Source: Balamuthia mandrillaris
Taxonomy: Eukaryota > Discosea > Longamoebia > Balamuthiidae
Reading direction: 5' to 3'
Assembly: GCA_031835245.1 (NCBI GenBank)
Contig: JAVKOQ010000232.1
Coordinates: 1 to 64,000, forward strand
Length of the DNA: 64,000 bases
In this document: positions 1-11,324 of the stretch, one piece after another
How the letters are laid out: every line of letters starts with the position of its first letter
Position numbering within the stretch: the stretch's first letter is position 1
Notes under the pieces: generated by a model
The model's input: the letters and a program-made list of their open reading frames with translations, nothing else
What the model was told of the DNA's origin: nothing
The model's database searches: none
Translations under genes and position numbers: made by a program

Positions 1-212
1 AAGAACAAAAGATGTCAAAGATGGCGCAAGAGTTGAAGATGTACAAAGCCCTTTTGGGCGGATCCTCCGTTGCCACCATTGCACTACAAGCTCAATCGGA
101 GAATCTTTTGCCGAATCAACCACAACCACAACCACCGCAACTAGTAGCTTCCTCCAAGATTGTTTCATCCTCTTCAACATCCATGCCTCTCCAAAACCTC
201 ACCAACTTTTAA
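1..212 (+). CDS. 3' terminal exon of an off-window gene (partial)
   Basis: An open frame ends in TAA at 210-212. The readable part, from the ATG at 12, is 66 residues: a short charged start (SKMAQELKMYKALLGG) followed by a Pro/Gln-rich and Ser-rich tail. The bases just before the ATG end in AG, so this may be an exon starting at a splice acceptor rather than a complete small gene. No domain is recognisable and the product is unknown. Confidence 0.4.
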   Translation, partial: EQKMSKMAQELKMYKALLGGSSVATIALQAQSENLLPNQPQPQPPQLVASSKIVSSSSTSMPLQNLTNF

Positions 213-648
213 CTTATTTTTGTAAAGTCTATTTCTTTTTGTTTTCCCTATTCACGAAGGTGTGAGAACTTTTGTTTTCAAAACTATAAAAACAAACTAA
301 CAGCCAGGTACCTGGCTGGCGAACAAGGAAGGGTAGCACGGGAGATAAGTTTGCTTGGTCTCTTCTGTGCATGTGGCGAGAATGAACCGATAAAACAGGG
401 GTTTGCATTACAAGCGACGAAAAGGAGGCCTCTGACTTTCTGATTTGTTCTTTTCTGCACGTGTTATATATCTTATCATTTTTTTTAAAAAAAAAGTATT
501 TCTTCCACGACTTTGCTTCGCCTCTTCCCTAATCTGTCTGTCTGTCTGACCTACCTTCTGTTGCTGCCCATCATGGTACTAGCCCCCATGGGACTCCTTT
601 CTCCACAACGAGTAGCTCGGCTGGTGGGCGGATTACTGCCCCTGACCA
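213..648. other. Intergenic region
   Basis: This stretch lies between the end of the first gene and the kinase promoter. It contains an 18-bp perfect palindrome at 301-318, poly-T and poly-A runs near 480-500, and no convincing exon. It probably holds the 3' UTR of the upstream gene and the distal promoter of the kinase gene. Confidence 0.5.
301..318. repeat. 18-bp perfect palindrome
   Basis: CAGCCAGGTACCTGGCTG equals its own reverse complement. It lies 89 bp beyond the stop of the upstream gene. It could form a small hairpin in a 3' UTR or be a dimeric protein-binding site; the sequence alone cannot say which. Confidence 0.5.
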
Positions 649-735
649 TGACGTCATGAAGATGTATGTACCATGACGTCATGAATTTGTTTCCTTCTCG
701 TTGGGTCGTCACGAAAAGAAAACTCCATGACGTCG
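649..735. promoter_or_regulatory. Cluster of CRE/bZIP-type sites
   Basis: There are two perfect TGACGTCA palindromes, at 649-656 and 674-681, each embedded in the longer string CCATGACGTCATGAA. A near copy, TGACGTCG, is at 728-735 in the same CCATGACGTC context, and a CGTCA half-site is at 707-711. All lie 57-143 nt upstream of the chosen kinase start codon. TGACGTCA is the classical CREB/ATF-type bZIP target; that it works this way here is inference. Confidence 0.5.
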
Positions 736-791
736 TGATTGTTAACGACAAATCAAAAAAATCAAAAGAAAAGAACAGAAAAGAAAAGCAA

Positions 792-2442
792 ATGGAGAGC
801 ATTGGGGCGTTGCTGGGTTCGGGCAAGGGTTCCAAGTCCCCGGCTCCCACGCTTCGGAGGAAGAACAAGGCGGCCCAAGAGGGTGCCTCCATCCATGGCA
901 ACGCCACCACCACCACCGCTGCGCCGGCCAGGCATCGTCGCTCCTCGTCGGCCTCCGCGGCCCCTTCACCTGCCTCCTCTCTGTCGCGGGCGGTGAGCGA
1001 GCCGTTCAACATTCAACACAAGGAGCATGTGGCCCTCGATTTTACTGTACTGTTCTAATCTCTGCTGCTGCTGCTACTATTTTTTTTTTGTTTACTGATT
1101 GATTTTTTTCTTGACAAACCAAAGTGGACAGGAAGTAATCCTTTTGATGTGTTTGAACTGAAGAGAAAGCTCGGCGAAGGGTTGGTCTTTTGTTGTTTCG
1201 TTTCTCTTCTCTGCATTCTTTTTTTGGTGTTTCTTTGGGCAGCTGCTCTTCATTGCTAATTTCTTGGGTTTGTGCAGGAGCTTTGGGGCTGTCTATCAGG
1301 CCGTCCACAAGGCCTCTGGCACCGTGCTTGCGGTTAAAAGTTCGTCTCTCTCCGTCTCTCGTTCTCTCATTATCTCTCTCTCTCTCTCTCCTCTCAACCT
1401 TTCTTTTTCTGTTCTTACTTACCTCTCCGTCTCCGTTTAGTGGTGCCTTTGGCGGATGAGACCGCTGAAAGTGGAGAAGAGATACGGAAAGAGATAGAAG
1501 TGCTCAAACAGTGTCACAGCCCTCATATCGTAAAGTACGTTGCTCTGTTTGCAACAGCAAGATAACAGGAGGACAAAAATGAGAAGAGAGAGAGACAACG
1601 AGAGAAAGAGATACGCAATACTGACAGTCCATCACACAGCTACTTTGGCAGTTTCGTCACAGAAAAGAAAGAAGATGGAATAGCTGACCTTTGGGTAATC
1701 TTTCTTCGTTTCTCTTTTGTTTGTCCAACCTTTCGTTTCTCTTACTCTTTTGTTTTTTTCTTCTCTCTCTCTCTCTCTCTCTCTCTTCTCCTATTATTCT
1801 TTATTCTCAAATCCATATCGTCTGCTTAAATAGATATTGATGGAGTATTGTAGCAACGGTTCAGTACGAGATATCATCGAACGGACTGAACGCACTTTGA
1901 CAGAAGAGCAGATATCGGCAGTGTGCAGAGGCACCCTTCTTGGCTTGATCTACTTGCACGATCAGGCCATTACGCATCGAGACATAAAAGCCGCCAATGT
2001 TTTGTTGAACGAACGGGTACTCTCTCTCATACCTTCTTTTGTGTCTCATTTCGCTATTCTCTTTTCTTCGTTCTTACTTTCTCCGCATGTTATCATGAAA
2101 GGCACAAGTAAAGCTAGCAGGTATCATTACTCCTTTGTTTTTGTTTCTTCATTGATTTACCATCACCATTATAGACTTTGGTGTGTCACATCAGCTGAGT
2201 GACTCCATTGGAGGTACCCTCTGTGGAACTCCTCTATGGATGGCTCCTGAACAGGTCACACGCCGAATCGACCCTGCACACATGCAGAAGATGGTTTTCT
2301 TTCCTTTCTCCTTTATATTCTTCAATTATTATTTGATTCCAATCTACTATGTTAATAACAACAGGATATTTGGAGTCTTGGCATCACGGCCATTGAATGC
2401 GCTGAAGGCTGGCCGCCCTATGCAGGTTGCTCTCTTCCCCCT

Positions 2443-2476
<34 letters not shown>

Positions 2477-3995
2477 TACTCCATTCTTGCTTATCCTCTC
2501 TGACGGTCGCAATGCAGATCTAAAGCCTTTACGAGCAATGGTATCCATTCCAGTTCGTCCACCACCAACACTAACGTACGTGTTTCACGATGTAGCCACT
2601 TTCCATCCACGAATCTTACCACCTTTTCTTCTGCTTTAGCCAACCGAAACGCTGGTCTCCGGAGTTCAACGACTTTATTGCTAGTGCTCTCATCAAAGTG
2701 AGATTTTATCTCTCAACTTTCCTAGTTTCTTTTATTGCTTTCTCCATCATATACTCATTATTGTGTATCACAAAAAGGATCCAACCCAACGGCCAAGCGC
2801 TCGTGAGCTCCTCCTGGTATGATCGCAATGCTCAGCACTTTATGAAATGATGCGTTTTGTCTGAACTAACCTTGCTCTTCACTTTTAAAAAATCGCACCT
2901 AAAATCTTAGCATCCATTCATAATGAAGTATGAAAAGACAGGTGCATTACGAACTCTAGTTGAAGCACCTGCAAAAACTAAATGGGTATCTGCTCCTCTC
3001 TCTGCTTGTGTATTCTTCTGTCTTTGTTGTTTTTTGCCAATCTTCTTCCCTTTCTTTTAAACAAACCAGGCAAGTATATTTCCTGGGTCATACAAGAACT
3101 TGCTGCGGACAAAATCCACTCCATCCACGCCAGAGAGGAGATCCTCAATAGAAGAAGAACGGGCCAGAACTGAAAGCAGCTCCTATCAACGAAGAAAAGA
3201 CGCCAAAAAAGCTCTTGTTGACTATCAAAAACAACAAACTGTTGACCGAACTGCTAAAGGCAAAACAAAGCAAGACAAAGCAGAAAGTGAACAAGAACAA
3301 GACGAAACAGATGAAGATGATGATGAAGGAATGGGAACGATGGTTGTGAGGAGCGAGATTCTTGCAACAAATGGACCGCGCGCAACGGAGGCTGGAACTA
3401 TCATTATCAATAATAAGAAAGACGATGTGCAAACAACATCTAGTGGGACACAAACGGAGGAGAGCCATACAGCGGACTTGTACTCCTTCACTGGAAGAGT
3501 ACGACGGATATGGCAGCGAATGTACGACCACCTTCTATATTCTTTCATGTTTTTGTTCTTCTTCCTCTCTCTCTCTCTCTCTCTCTCTCTCATCGTTAAC
3601 TATTTTATCAATCGTTCAGCTCCGTACCAAGTATTGTATTACTATTTGCCATTGCTCTTGGTCTCCATTTCCAGGCACCGTAAGTCACCTCTTGCTCTCT
3701 TTTCGTCTATACATACATATATCTATATTCATCATCTTTTACGCTTTGACAAAAGAAAACCCTTTTATTACTTTTTTTCGAAAGATTAAAAGCATTTGCG
3801 AGCGAGTACCTGCCAGAAGGCATGCTGATGATGAACAGCTCTCTGCCAGAATCATCATTGGATCCAGCAACAACAACAACGCCGCTTCCTCAAGTTACAA
3901 CATCAACATCAACCAACAACAGATCCCTTTTGGAAGAAGCTGCTCAACTGTTCATGTCATGGTGGCAAACGACCAACAGCAGCTCCCATTCTTAA
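792..3995 (+). CDS. STE20/MST-type Ser/Thr kinase with predicted C-terminal membrane helix
   Basis: Multi-exon kinase. The first exon (792-1046) gives an 85-residue Ser/Ala-rich leader. The kinase domain follows: glycine loop GEGSFGAVYQAV split by an intron near 1180-1277, VAIK-type lysine in LAVK, catalytic loop HRDIKAANVLL at about 1977-2009, DFGVSHQL, activation segment GTPLWMAPE, and DIWSLGITAIE. These are hallmarks of the germinal-centre/MST branch of STE20 kinases. After the domain comes a charged linker rich in E, D, K and Q (about 3120-3510). A following exon (about 3619-3675) encodes a run of about 19 hydrophobic residues, ISVPSIVLLFAIALGLHFQ. The last exon is Thr/Ser-rich and ends HSHS-type at TAA 3993-3995. 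I see no SARAH helix. Introns are short and rich in (CT)n. Start 792 is chosen because it lies just below the bZIP-site cluster. Confidence 0.85.
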
Positions 3996-4070
3996 GAAAG
4001 AAATAAGGAAGGAAAGGGAGAGAAGTTTGGCCAAAAAAAAAAAAAATTACAGTTCTACTTTCAAGAATGA

Positions 4071-6081
4071 CTAGTGGATTCCCCGAGCAAGGTCCTGCAG
4101 CGTGGATTCAAACCACTCCTTGTCCACCTTCACCTGTTGCTGCTTCATCTGAAGCGTGCAAGCCTCGGACAGAGCGCAGTCAGCAAAGCTTACCCCTTGA
4201 TGCTTTTCCAACTCTTTGTACATCACCCCCGTGGTTGTGCGGTAGTTGACACCGGCCCCTCTCGCCAATAACGAGAACGCAGCGGAGGCTGTGTGCCATG
4301 GGTGGGCTTCTATGAGGTTGCTGTTTTCTCTCATCCATAGCACCTGAAGAAGATGGGTGCCGTGACTGCTTATGACCACATCCGCCGTGGACATGGCTTT
4401 AACCTTTTGACCAAACAGAAGAAGGATCGAGTATTCGTTTACAAGCTCCACAATAGTGCCAAACCGACAGGACGGAAGGAACTTACTTGTTGACAAAGCG
4501 GGTCGGTGAGCTTTGATGTGCTGGTGGAAACCTTGGGAAAGTATCCCTGCGTCAGCTCCAGGAGTTCTTGCTGGTTGTAAAACTCTTTCACGCCAGCTGG
4601 CTGGAGGAAGACCGCATGAGTTCCTTTATCCTGGGCAGCACTGAGAAACAACAGAGAAAAAATCAGCAAGAAGATCTAGTAACGGGGTGAGGGCCTAACC
4701 AACCCAGCCGAAACGTTGCAATGATGATAGAGTTTATCCCGTAACGTACTCCAGTAGTTGTTCTCCAAAAGGAAGCCGTAGGTGGCATCTATTTTCCTTC
4801 TGGAGGGTTCCATGCTGCTCAACGAGAAAAGCAAAACGTCTTCGTAGCACACCATCGTCGACAAGCCGTGTTTCCAGTGCTGATGAAACTCGTATTCCAC
4901 CGAAACGTTCCCCATCAACGTCCGAGTCAGCTCTTGGACCACCGACGGTGCGAAGGGACTGTACTCCAACGCTCTATTGGGAGGGTTCATATACCGAAGG
5001 GCCAGCATCCGTTCTCTCTCGGTCAGTACATCTTCCCCTTCTGCTTCATAAGATTCCTCTTCATGGTACTCTTTCTCGTTTCTCACTTCATTCTTCATAC
5101 GTTTCATTCTCTCTTTTTCGTTTACGCTTCTTATCCGATTGTTGAAAAGCGAGGGAACGATGGTCGTTCCTGTTCCTTTGAAACCAACCCATTTGCTCAT
5201 CCAATCCAAAGCCGCTGCATTATTCCCGTTCCTTTCTTTGTCGCTTATCTCTGTTGATGATAACGTTGGCGATTCTGGAGGTAAGCTGACGGTGAAGTTT
5301 TGTTTCAGGAAGACATGTTCCAAGATGAAAGCCAGTGGTACAGCCACCTCCAATCGAAACAATACATCCAAATGAATCGAGTTGATAAGGAACGTTAGGC
5401 CGTCCACCCAAACGACTTTGGAATACTTTTCCTCTTCTGTGAACTCCTCTTCCTCATCATCTTTTCCTCCTTGCTTTTTCCTCCATCTCTTCCTTTGTTC
5501 CGTCCACGTTGAAGCTGTTCTGGAGGGACACGGAGTATTCGCAGGTTCAATGGGACCCTCCTTCAGTACGTGGAGAACGGTTCCAACGGCAGTGCGCCCG
5601 TCGCACGAAAGGTAGGTCCGTCCTCCTCCAATACAAAAACCTCCTTGGAGTCTCTCCCATTTGAAATGTTTGCTACGACTGATCAGCGCTCCGTTAGATG
5701 AGAGAAGGTCTGCAACAACAAAGACAACAGCGAAGAAAAGGAGGGGAGGAACAAGAAAATGAAGACACAGCACCCGTTGTAGATCAAAGCGTTCTCCGAA
5801 ACTGTCCAGATAGGCTCGTAAGTTTGGGTTTGCATAACAGCTTGCGTCGCGTTTGAAGCTTGCTCCACCTCTTCTGGTGTCTCCTCTGGAGCAAGTCTCT
5901 TCGGGTATTGACGCGGGACATCATCGGTTCCTCGTGTGTTGTGTTCGTTGGAGGAGAACAGGCGATGCGACAAAAAGAAACAAACCAGAAGCGTTACTAT
6001 CAGTAAACCTGCAACACTGCAATGCCGCCATCTTCTTGGCCTTTTTTTGCCCTTCCTTCCATGTTGGCTCCTGTCCTCCAT
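4071..6081 (-). CDS. GT61-type (DUF563) glycosyltransferase, type II membrane protein
   Basis: The start at 6081 gives a short basic cytoplasmic head, then a membrane anchor (VAGLLIVTLLVCFFLSHRLF), then a lumenal stem. This is the type II layout of Golgi/ER glycosyltransferases. The catalytic part contains GGFCIGGGRTYLSC, a long charged insertion, the segment HWKHGLSTMVCYEDVLLF, and near the C terminus ADVVISSHGTHLLQVLWM followed by LIEAHPWH. The last block resembles the H-G-A-G-L-T-N core of GT61 enzymes (EOGT, POMGNT2, plant xylosyl- and arabinosyltransferases). At least three introns are present: one near 5690-5773, one near 4640-4680 and one near 4440-4490. Boundaries are approximate because the best donor at 5773 keeps frame only with a downstream acceptor near 5687. 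The gene is convergent with the kinase gene, 75 bp apart. Donor and acceptor sugars cannot be predicted. Confidence 0.7.
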
Positions 6082-6770
6082 GTACTCCCTTCAAGTGCAA
6101 GTTACTTTCAAAGAGGGGATTGCAGCCACGATATCATCCGGTTTCTTTCGGCTGCTCGTTTCTTCTACAAGCCCGAATCGACAACTTCAGGACGACGCGA
6201 TGTATTATGTCGACTTTAATCGGGACGACACGAACTGTAGGCTGGAAAGAATGAAAAAATATTCAAAGCAAGAGGGAAAAGAGAGAGCAAGCGCCAAAGC
6301 ACAGGCATACAAGCTGCACAACAGCGGAGCGCTACATACGCGAGCATTGTTTTTTTTTTTGGTAGGCCGTCAACGCGCATGTCCGCACACTTCCGAATGT
6401 TTTTTTTGTCGTGTGTTTCACGTTTGAACATCAACCTAGCAAGGCATTCCTTTCTGTTTTTTTGTTGTCCTCCCCCTCCTGTTCGCTGCGGCAGCTTTGT
6501 TGCCCTTTTCTCCCTTCACGCACGGGAGGGGTGCAACAAAAAAAAAAAGATTGTTAGCAGGAGTCGAACCGGTGGCCTTCATGAATCGACCGTTCATTAA
6601 TGTGTAATGATGGGCACGTGGGCATATAGCTTAATGAAAGCGGAAAATATTATGAGAAACACGAATTTCTCGTTCTCCTTTGGTTTCTGTTTATTATTTT
6701 TAAAGTTTATGTTAGTTTTTTTTTTTAAAGCTTGAAGACCAGTAGAGAAAAGAGGCCACAAAAGGAGAAT
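6082..6770. other. Divergent intergenic region
   Basis: This is the shared upstream region of the GT61 gene (-) and the receptor kinase (+). It holds a GTCGAC palindrome at 6209-6214, poly-T runs, and a tRNA B-box-like string near 6556-6575 on the minus strand that does not extend into a foldable tRNA. No exon was found. Confidence 0.5.
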
Positions 6771-9700
6771 ATGAGGGCGTCCTACAAGGTTGTGCTATTG
6801 GCGTTATGGTGCATGGTCCTGGCGCCGCTGCAGCGAGAGGCGTTCGTGAACGGCGACTATCCCCAGCTTTTGGTCTATGCCACCAGCGAGGCCATGCCGC
6901 AATACTGGGCGCAAGGCCTTACCGACGTAACGACCGCTTCCTCTATTTTATATTTTCGTTATGTTCTCTATAACAATGTGTTATATTTTTTTTTTATCAG
7001 TTGACGGTCTTACGACAACACGAGAATGGAGACGTTCTCTTTGCCATAAGCCACTTCAAGAACGGCTCCATGGCCGCCCCGCTCGACGACGAGGAGTACT
7101 ACTTCAACGAAACGATAGTGCCCACCGAGACGGTCGTGCTCTACTACCACGCCGAGGCGAATGTCTTTGAGACCAAGTATGTAATGGACTATGTGAACCT
7201 GACCGGCGGTGAGGTCTACTTTAACTCCACTCCCACCATTTGCAGCCACTATGAAGAGGAAGAGGGGCTGATCCTCCTCATCTCTGTTTCTTTCCAAGGT
7301 TTACAATTATCTTGTATCCTGTTCCTTCTCCTTCTCCTTCTCTTTCCCGTCCGGCTCTATGTATTCTTGTTGTCGCTCCTCTGACTTGCTTCTATTTTCA
7401 AAGGAGTGGTTGGTATAGTATATCTGGACGAGGACGGAGAGATCATGGAGGACAAATACTTCAGCTTCACAACCGAGTTTCGTCGAGAGGATGATGGCTA
7501 TGAGGGCGGCTACATGGTATCCAATTATCCGGTCAGCCTTGGTTGCTCATGTACATTTTCTTGTTCTTCTTGTTCTTGTTATTCTTGGTCTTGCTCTGCT
7601 TCTTGTTCTTGTTCTTCTGCTTCTGCTTCTTCTGCTTCTTCTTCTTCCTTCTTCTTTCTCCATTCCAGTCCTAACCGTTTATCTCAAAGATATACAAAAC
7701 AAAAAAGGAGACGGCTACAGTAAAGCTATAGTGGTTGGAAGCACGGCTTGGGTCTATTTTGTTATCTTGGACGAGAATTGGAAGATCATCCGTTCCGTCA
7801 AAGAAGAGTATGCGGGTGGATACCTTGTGCGCAAAGTGGCTGGTTTAGGTGAGACTGACAACTAGCGTTGTTATTTTTTATTTTTTGTCCTCTTTCACTT
7901 CTCTCTCTTAACTCTTTTATCTATCTCTCGAACGATTCATTCATTCCAAAGGTGACTTGGATGGCGATGGACTGGTACACTTCGCTTTTCTTTCTTCTTC
8001 TTCTTCTTCTTTCTTCTTTCTCTTGCTTCTCCTCCCTTCTCCTTCCCCTTCTCATTCTCCTGAGCATCCACAAAACAAACAAACAAACAAACAAACAAAC
8101 AAACAAACAAACAAACAAACAAACAAACAAACAAACAAACAAACAAACAAAAGGATGAAGTGGCAATTCTTCAATGGATTATACCTACAGAAGCCAACAT
8201 GTCGATCTCAATGCACCTCGACATTCAGTATTATCATTCAACTTTGTTTCGGTCGGTGAAGACGGAAAACCCCATCGACTTTGTTTATTCTATTTGGTCA
8301 GGGTCTTCCACCGTCGATCCTTTGATCATTTTGGAGGACATGGATGGTGACGGTGGGCCTGAAATCCTTTTCCATAGTATCACCTGGGGACAGCGTACGT
8401 TTCTCCTGTTGTTCTCTTTATTGTGTTTTGCTGACGTTTCTCCTGCTCTCTGCTCTCTGTTCTCTGCTCTCTGCTCTCTGTCAAACTTTCTCTACATTGG
8501 TTACGGAAGTGCACTGGTGGCTGTTGCACTTCAATGCAACAGGGCATATTTCAGGACTAGGAAAGCCCAACCTAACTTCTGAACTGACGACGGAGATCTC
8601 AGAAGGAATGGCCACTTTTCTCCCACTGTACGTACCATTGTTGCACCGTTTTGTATTTTTGTTTGAATGACCAGTTGGTATTGGTGTGTTATTATAGCCG
8701 ACACTTTGGAAGTAGAAAAGAGGCGGGTCGTTACCCTCTCTTACTCACTATCTCACAAGCGGAGAACATAGGTATTCTTCTCTCTGTTTTGTTCTTGTTT
8801 TTCTCATGTTCTTCTGTTTCTTCTTCTTCAGCTTTGCTTCATCTTCTTTTTTTTTTCTTCATCTTTTTCTCCTACATTGTCTGCTTCTTCTTTGTCTTCG
8901 CGTGTTTGCTTCTCCATCTTCCTGCCTTTCTATTATTGCTTATCAACTTGTTGTTATAGTCCCATCAATAGTACTGTTGGATACAGGCTTTCCTACTGTG
9001 TCCTTCGACCTCGCTTTCTCCGAGTTGGACCTTGATCGAGCATCATGGACTGAGGATTACCTGCTGGCCATTCCTCTGAAGAAGAACGGCCCGGTCGACA
9101 TCAGCGTCACTCTCACCCTAGACACCAACCTCCAACTCGGGTATGACTTTGAGATAGTGGAGCCTTCTTCTTCTGTTTTCCCTCTGAACTTGTCTTTCAG
9201 CGCTGCAAACGACAAAGAAGAGCAAGTACTATCGTTACGACTGTTTCATGGACGTGTTTCTTCTTCGTCCTCTCCTTCCTCTGCCTCTTTTGCTCGTAGA
9301 CAAGAAGAAAGCAATGGAGGAGACGACACTGAAGTTTATCTGGAACTTAAGTTCGAGCAAGTGCACGGAGGAAGCGCTTTGCCATCCAAAAGCAAGCTAA
9401 GGCTCAACTTTGTTGGCGAAACAACGTCCAAAGACGATGATGATGAAAGCGAGGAGGACAAAGTAGGGATTATAGTAGGATCGGTTTTCGGAGCTGTCGG
9501 CTTTCTGCTTCTCGTTTGGGCCTTTGTTGCTGCTCTCGCGTTCCTTCTCATCAAGAACAAACGCAAACGGAAACAAGCACAACAAAGAGAGTTGGAAGAT
9601 ATGTCCACGACAAAGGACCTTGGGAACTATGGAGAGACGCCGTTTGCTCCTTCCTCATCATCGACGACAGGACAAAAGACCAGAAATGTGGGGGCAGGAG

Positions 9701-10502
9701 GAACGACGAAAGCACGCATGATGAGTTCCTTCTGGACGATCGCTTTCGACGACCTCGAATTCAGCAAAGAGATTGGCTCTGGGTTTGTCTCTCGTTATTA
9801 TTTCTTTGTTATCCTGTTTATGACGGTTGTTTCTTGTTTGAACGCAGCGCGTTTGGAACTGTTTGGAAAGGAAAGTACCGGGGTGCGGATGTCGCGGTGA
9901 AGAGAGTATTTCGGTTGGGCGAACAAGAACTGGCTGACTTTCACAAAGAAATCGAGCTCATGCAGTTTTGTTTCTCCCTCTTCTTCTTCCTTCATCTTTC
10001 TTTTCTTACATTCTTCACCTTTGTTTCTGAATGACAGGAACCTTAGACCTCATCCAAATGTGGTGCAACTGATAGGCGTGTGCACCGAAGCAGACCGCAT
10101 CTGCATCGTCACTGAATACCTCCCCCAAGGCAGCCTCTTGGACTTCCTTCGCGATCCAGAGAGAAACCAGGTGCTTCACCCTCAAACCACGGAACGAGGA
10201 GAACGAAAGAAGATGATGATAAGGATGGCCAAAGACATTGCAGCAGGAATGGAGCATCTGAGGTGTGAAGGCATTACGCATCGTGACCTGGCAGCACGTA
10301 ACCTGTTGCTCACGCAAGAGCTTAGCATCAAAGTGGCGGACTTTGGGTTGGCCAGAAATAGAGGAGAGGATGAGTCCAAGCAGACTGCCTCCAACGTTGG
10401 ACCTTTACGATGGTATTTCTATCTTTTTCTTCGCTTTTTTCATGTTCTTGTTCTCATTCTTTTTTGTTTTCTTTTTAACTAGGATGTCTCCTGAAAGTAC
10501 GT

Positions 10503-10547
<45 letters not shown>

Positions 10548-11066
10548 TTCAATTGCATTTCATTTAAACAACAACAAAAGGTATGGAACAACAGACATAT
10601 TCTGAAAAGTCAGATGTTTGGTCCTATGGAGTAACGCTTTGGGAAATGGCAACCATGGGCCAAACACCGTATCCTGACCTTGCAACCATCGAAGTTGCTG
10701 TTCGTATTTGTAAAAAATGTACGTTTTTAATTTTTCGAACACATGCCTCCTCTGGGTTTGGACTGACAGTAGACATTTTTATATTCGATTTGTGTAATGC
10801 AGCGGTAACGTTAGAAGCACCGAAAGATTGTCCTTCCCTTATAGCACAACTGATAGAGCAGTGCACTCAATATGCTCCAAAAGACAGGTAATGGTTTCAG
10901 AAAAGCCGATTATCCTTTTTCTTCGTTGATGTTATATCTTCCATACTGCATATTGATACCGAACGCAAACAGACCAACCTTTGCTGAGATCATGTCGTCC
11001 CTTGATGGCGACGATGCTAGTGATAATTCGGACGATGAGAAGGAAAGTGAAGAAGAGGATGATTAA
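6771..11066 (+). CDS. Receptor tyrosine-kinase-like protein with FG-GAP ectodomain
   Basis: The ATG at 6771 is preferred because the residues after it form a clean signal peptide (ASYKVVLLALWCMVLAPLQ). The extracellular part, over many small exons, carries two FG-GAP/integrin-type calcium loops: DLDGDGLDEVAI, assembled across the intron at about 7970-8153, and DMDGDGGPEILF near 8340. A beta-rich segment (about 8965-9410) resembles Calx-beta domains (inference). A single membrane helix is encoded at about 9462-9550, followed by a KNKRKRK stop-transfer. The cytoplasmic kinase has AVKRVF, E in the helix, HRDLAARNLLL at about 10279-10311, DFGLAR, GPLRWMSPE (split by an intron at about 10414-10482) and DVWSYGVTLWEM. 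HRDLAARN with PLRWMSPE is the tyrosine-kinase signature rather than the usual TKL pattern. The protein ends in an acidic tail at TAA 11064-11066. Confidence 0.85.
8075..8151 (+). repeat. (AAAC)n microsatellite inside an intron
   Basis: About 19 copies of AAAC run directly into the AAAAG acceptor of the intron that splits the first FG-GAP loop of the receptor kinase. It is unusual here in being purine/C-rich where neighbouring introns carry CT runs. Confidence 0.9.
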
Positions 11067-11110
11067 TCGTTTAGCACCCTCTAACAATGTACCATAATGC
11101 TGCCGGCTGG

Positions 11111-11112
<2 letters not shown>

Positions 11113-11169
<57 letters not shown>
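11113..11169 (+). repeat. (CT)n microsatellite between genes
   Basis: A pure CT dinucleotide run of about 56 bp lies just downstream of the receptor kinase stop and upstream of the LRR fragment and oligopeptidase pseudogene. No open gene is visible across it. Confidence 0.9.
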
Positions 11170-11172
<3 letters not shown>

Positions 11173-11213
11173 AGCATTCGTGTTTAGCCTGCTCCTCCGT
11201 CATCTTCTTCGGA

Positions 11214-11297
11214 ATGGAGCAACCGGAAGGCAAGGAAGAGGAGGAGGAAAGCCAAGCCCTGCCCGCCCTGCTGCAACCCTTTTGCTTTCTTTTGTAA
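11214..11297 (+). pseudogene. Orphan 5' fragment of an LRR-family gene
   Basis: A 28-codon frame encodes MEQPEGKEEEEESQALPALL and then QPF, ending at a TAA. It matches the start of the LRR gene at 13647 (MEQRAGKEEEEKEEES followed by LPSLLQPF) in sequence, spacing and upstream GGAATGGAGCAA context. The LRR repeats that should follow are missing. I read it as a truncated duplicate of that gene's first segment, not as a functional peptide. Confidence 0.6.
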
Positions 11298-11324
11298 AAA
11301 ATAAAGAAGAAAGAAAGAGGAAAG

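Noticed and set aside
6551-6640. Possible minus-strand tRNA with a perfect B box (GGTTCGACTCC) and a CAT triplet in a loop
   Set aside because: The T stem and anticodon stem do not pair, and no matching 5' acceptor strand exists. At most it is a tRNA-derived scrap.
7921-8166. Minus-strand open frame of repeating Val-Cys-Leu-Phe
   Set aside because: It is the translation of the intronic (AAAC)n microsatellite, not a protein.
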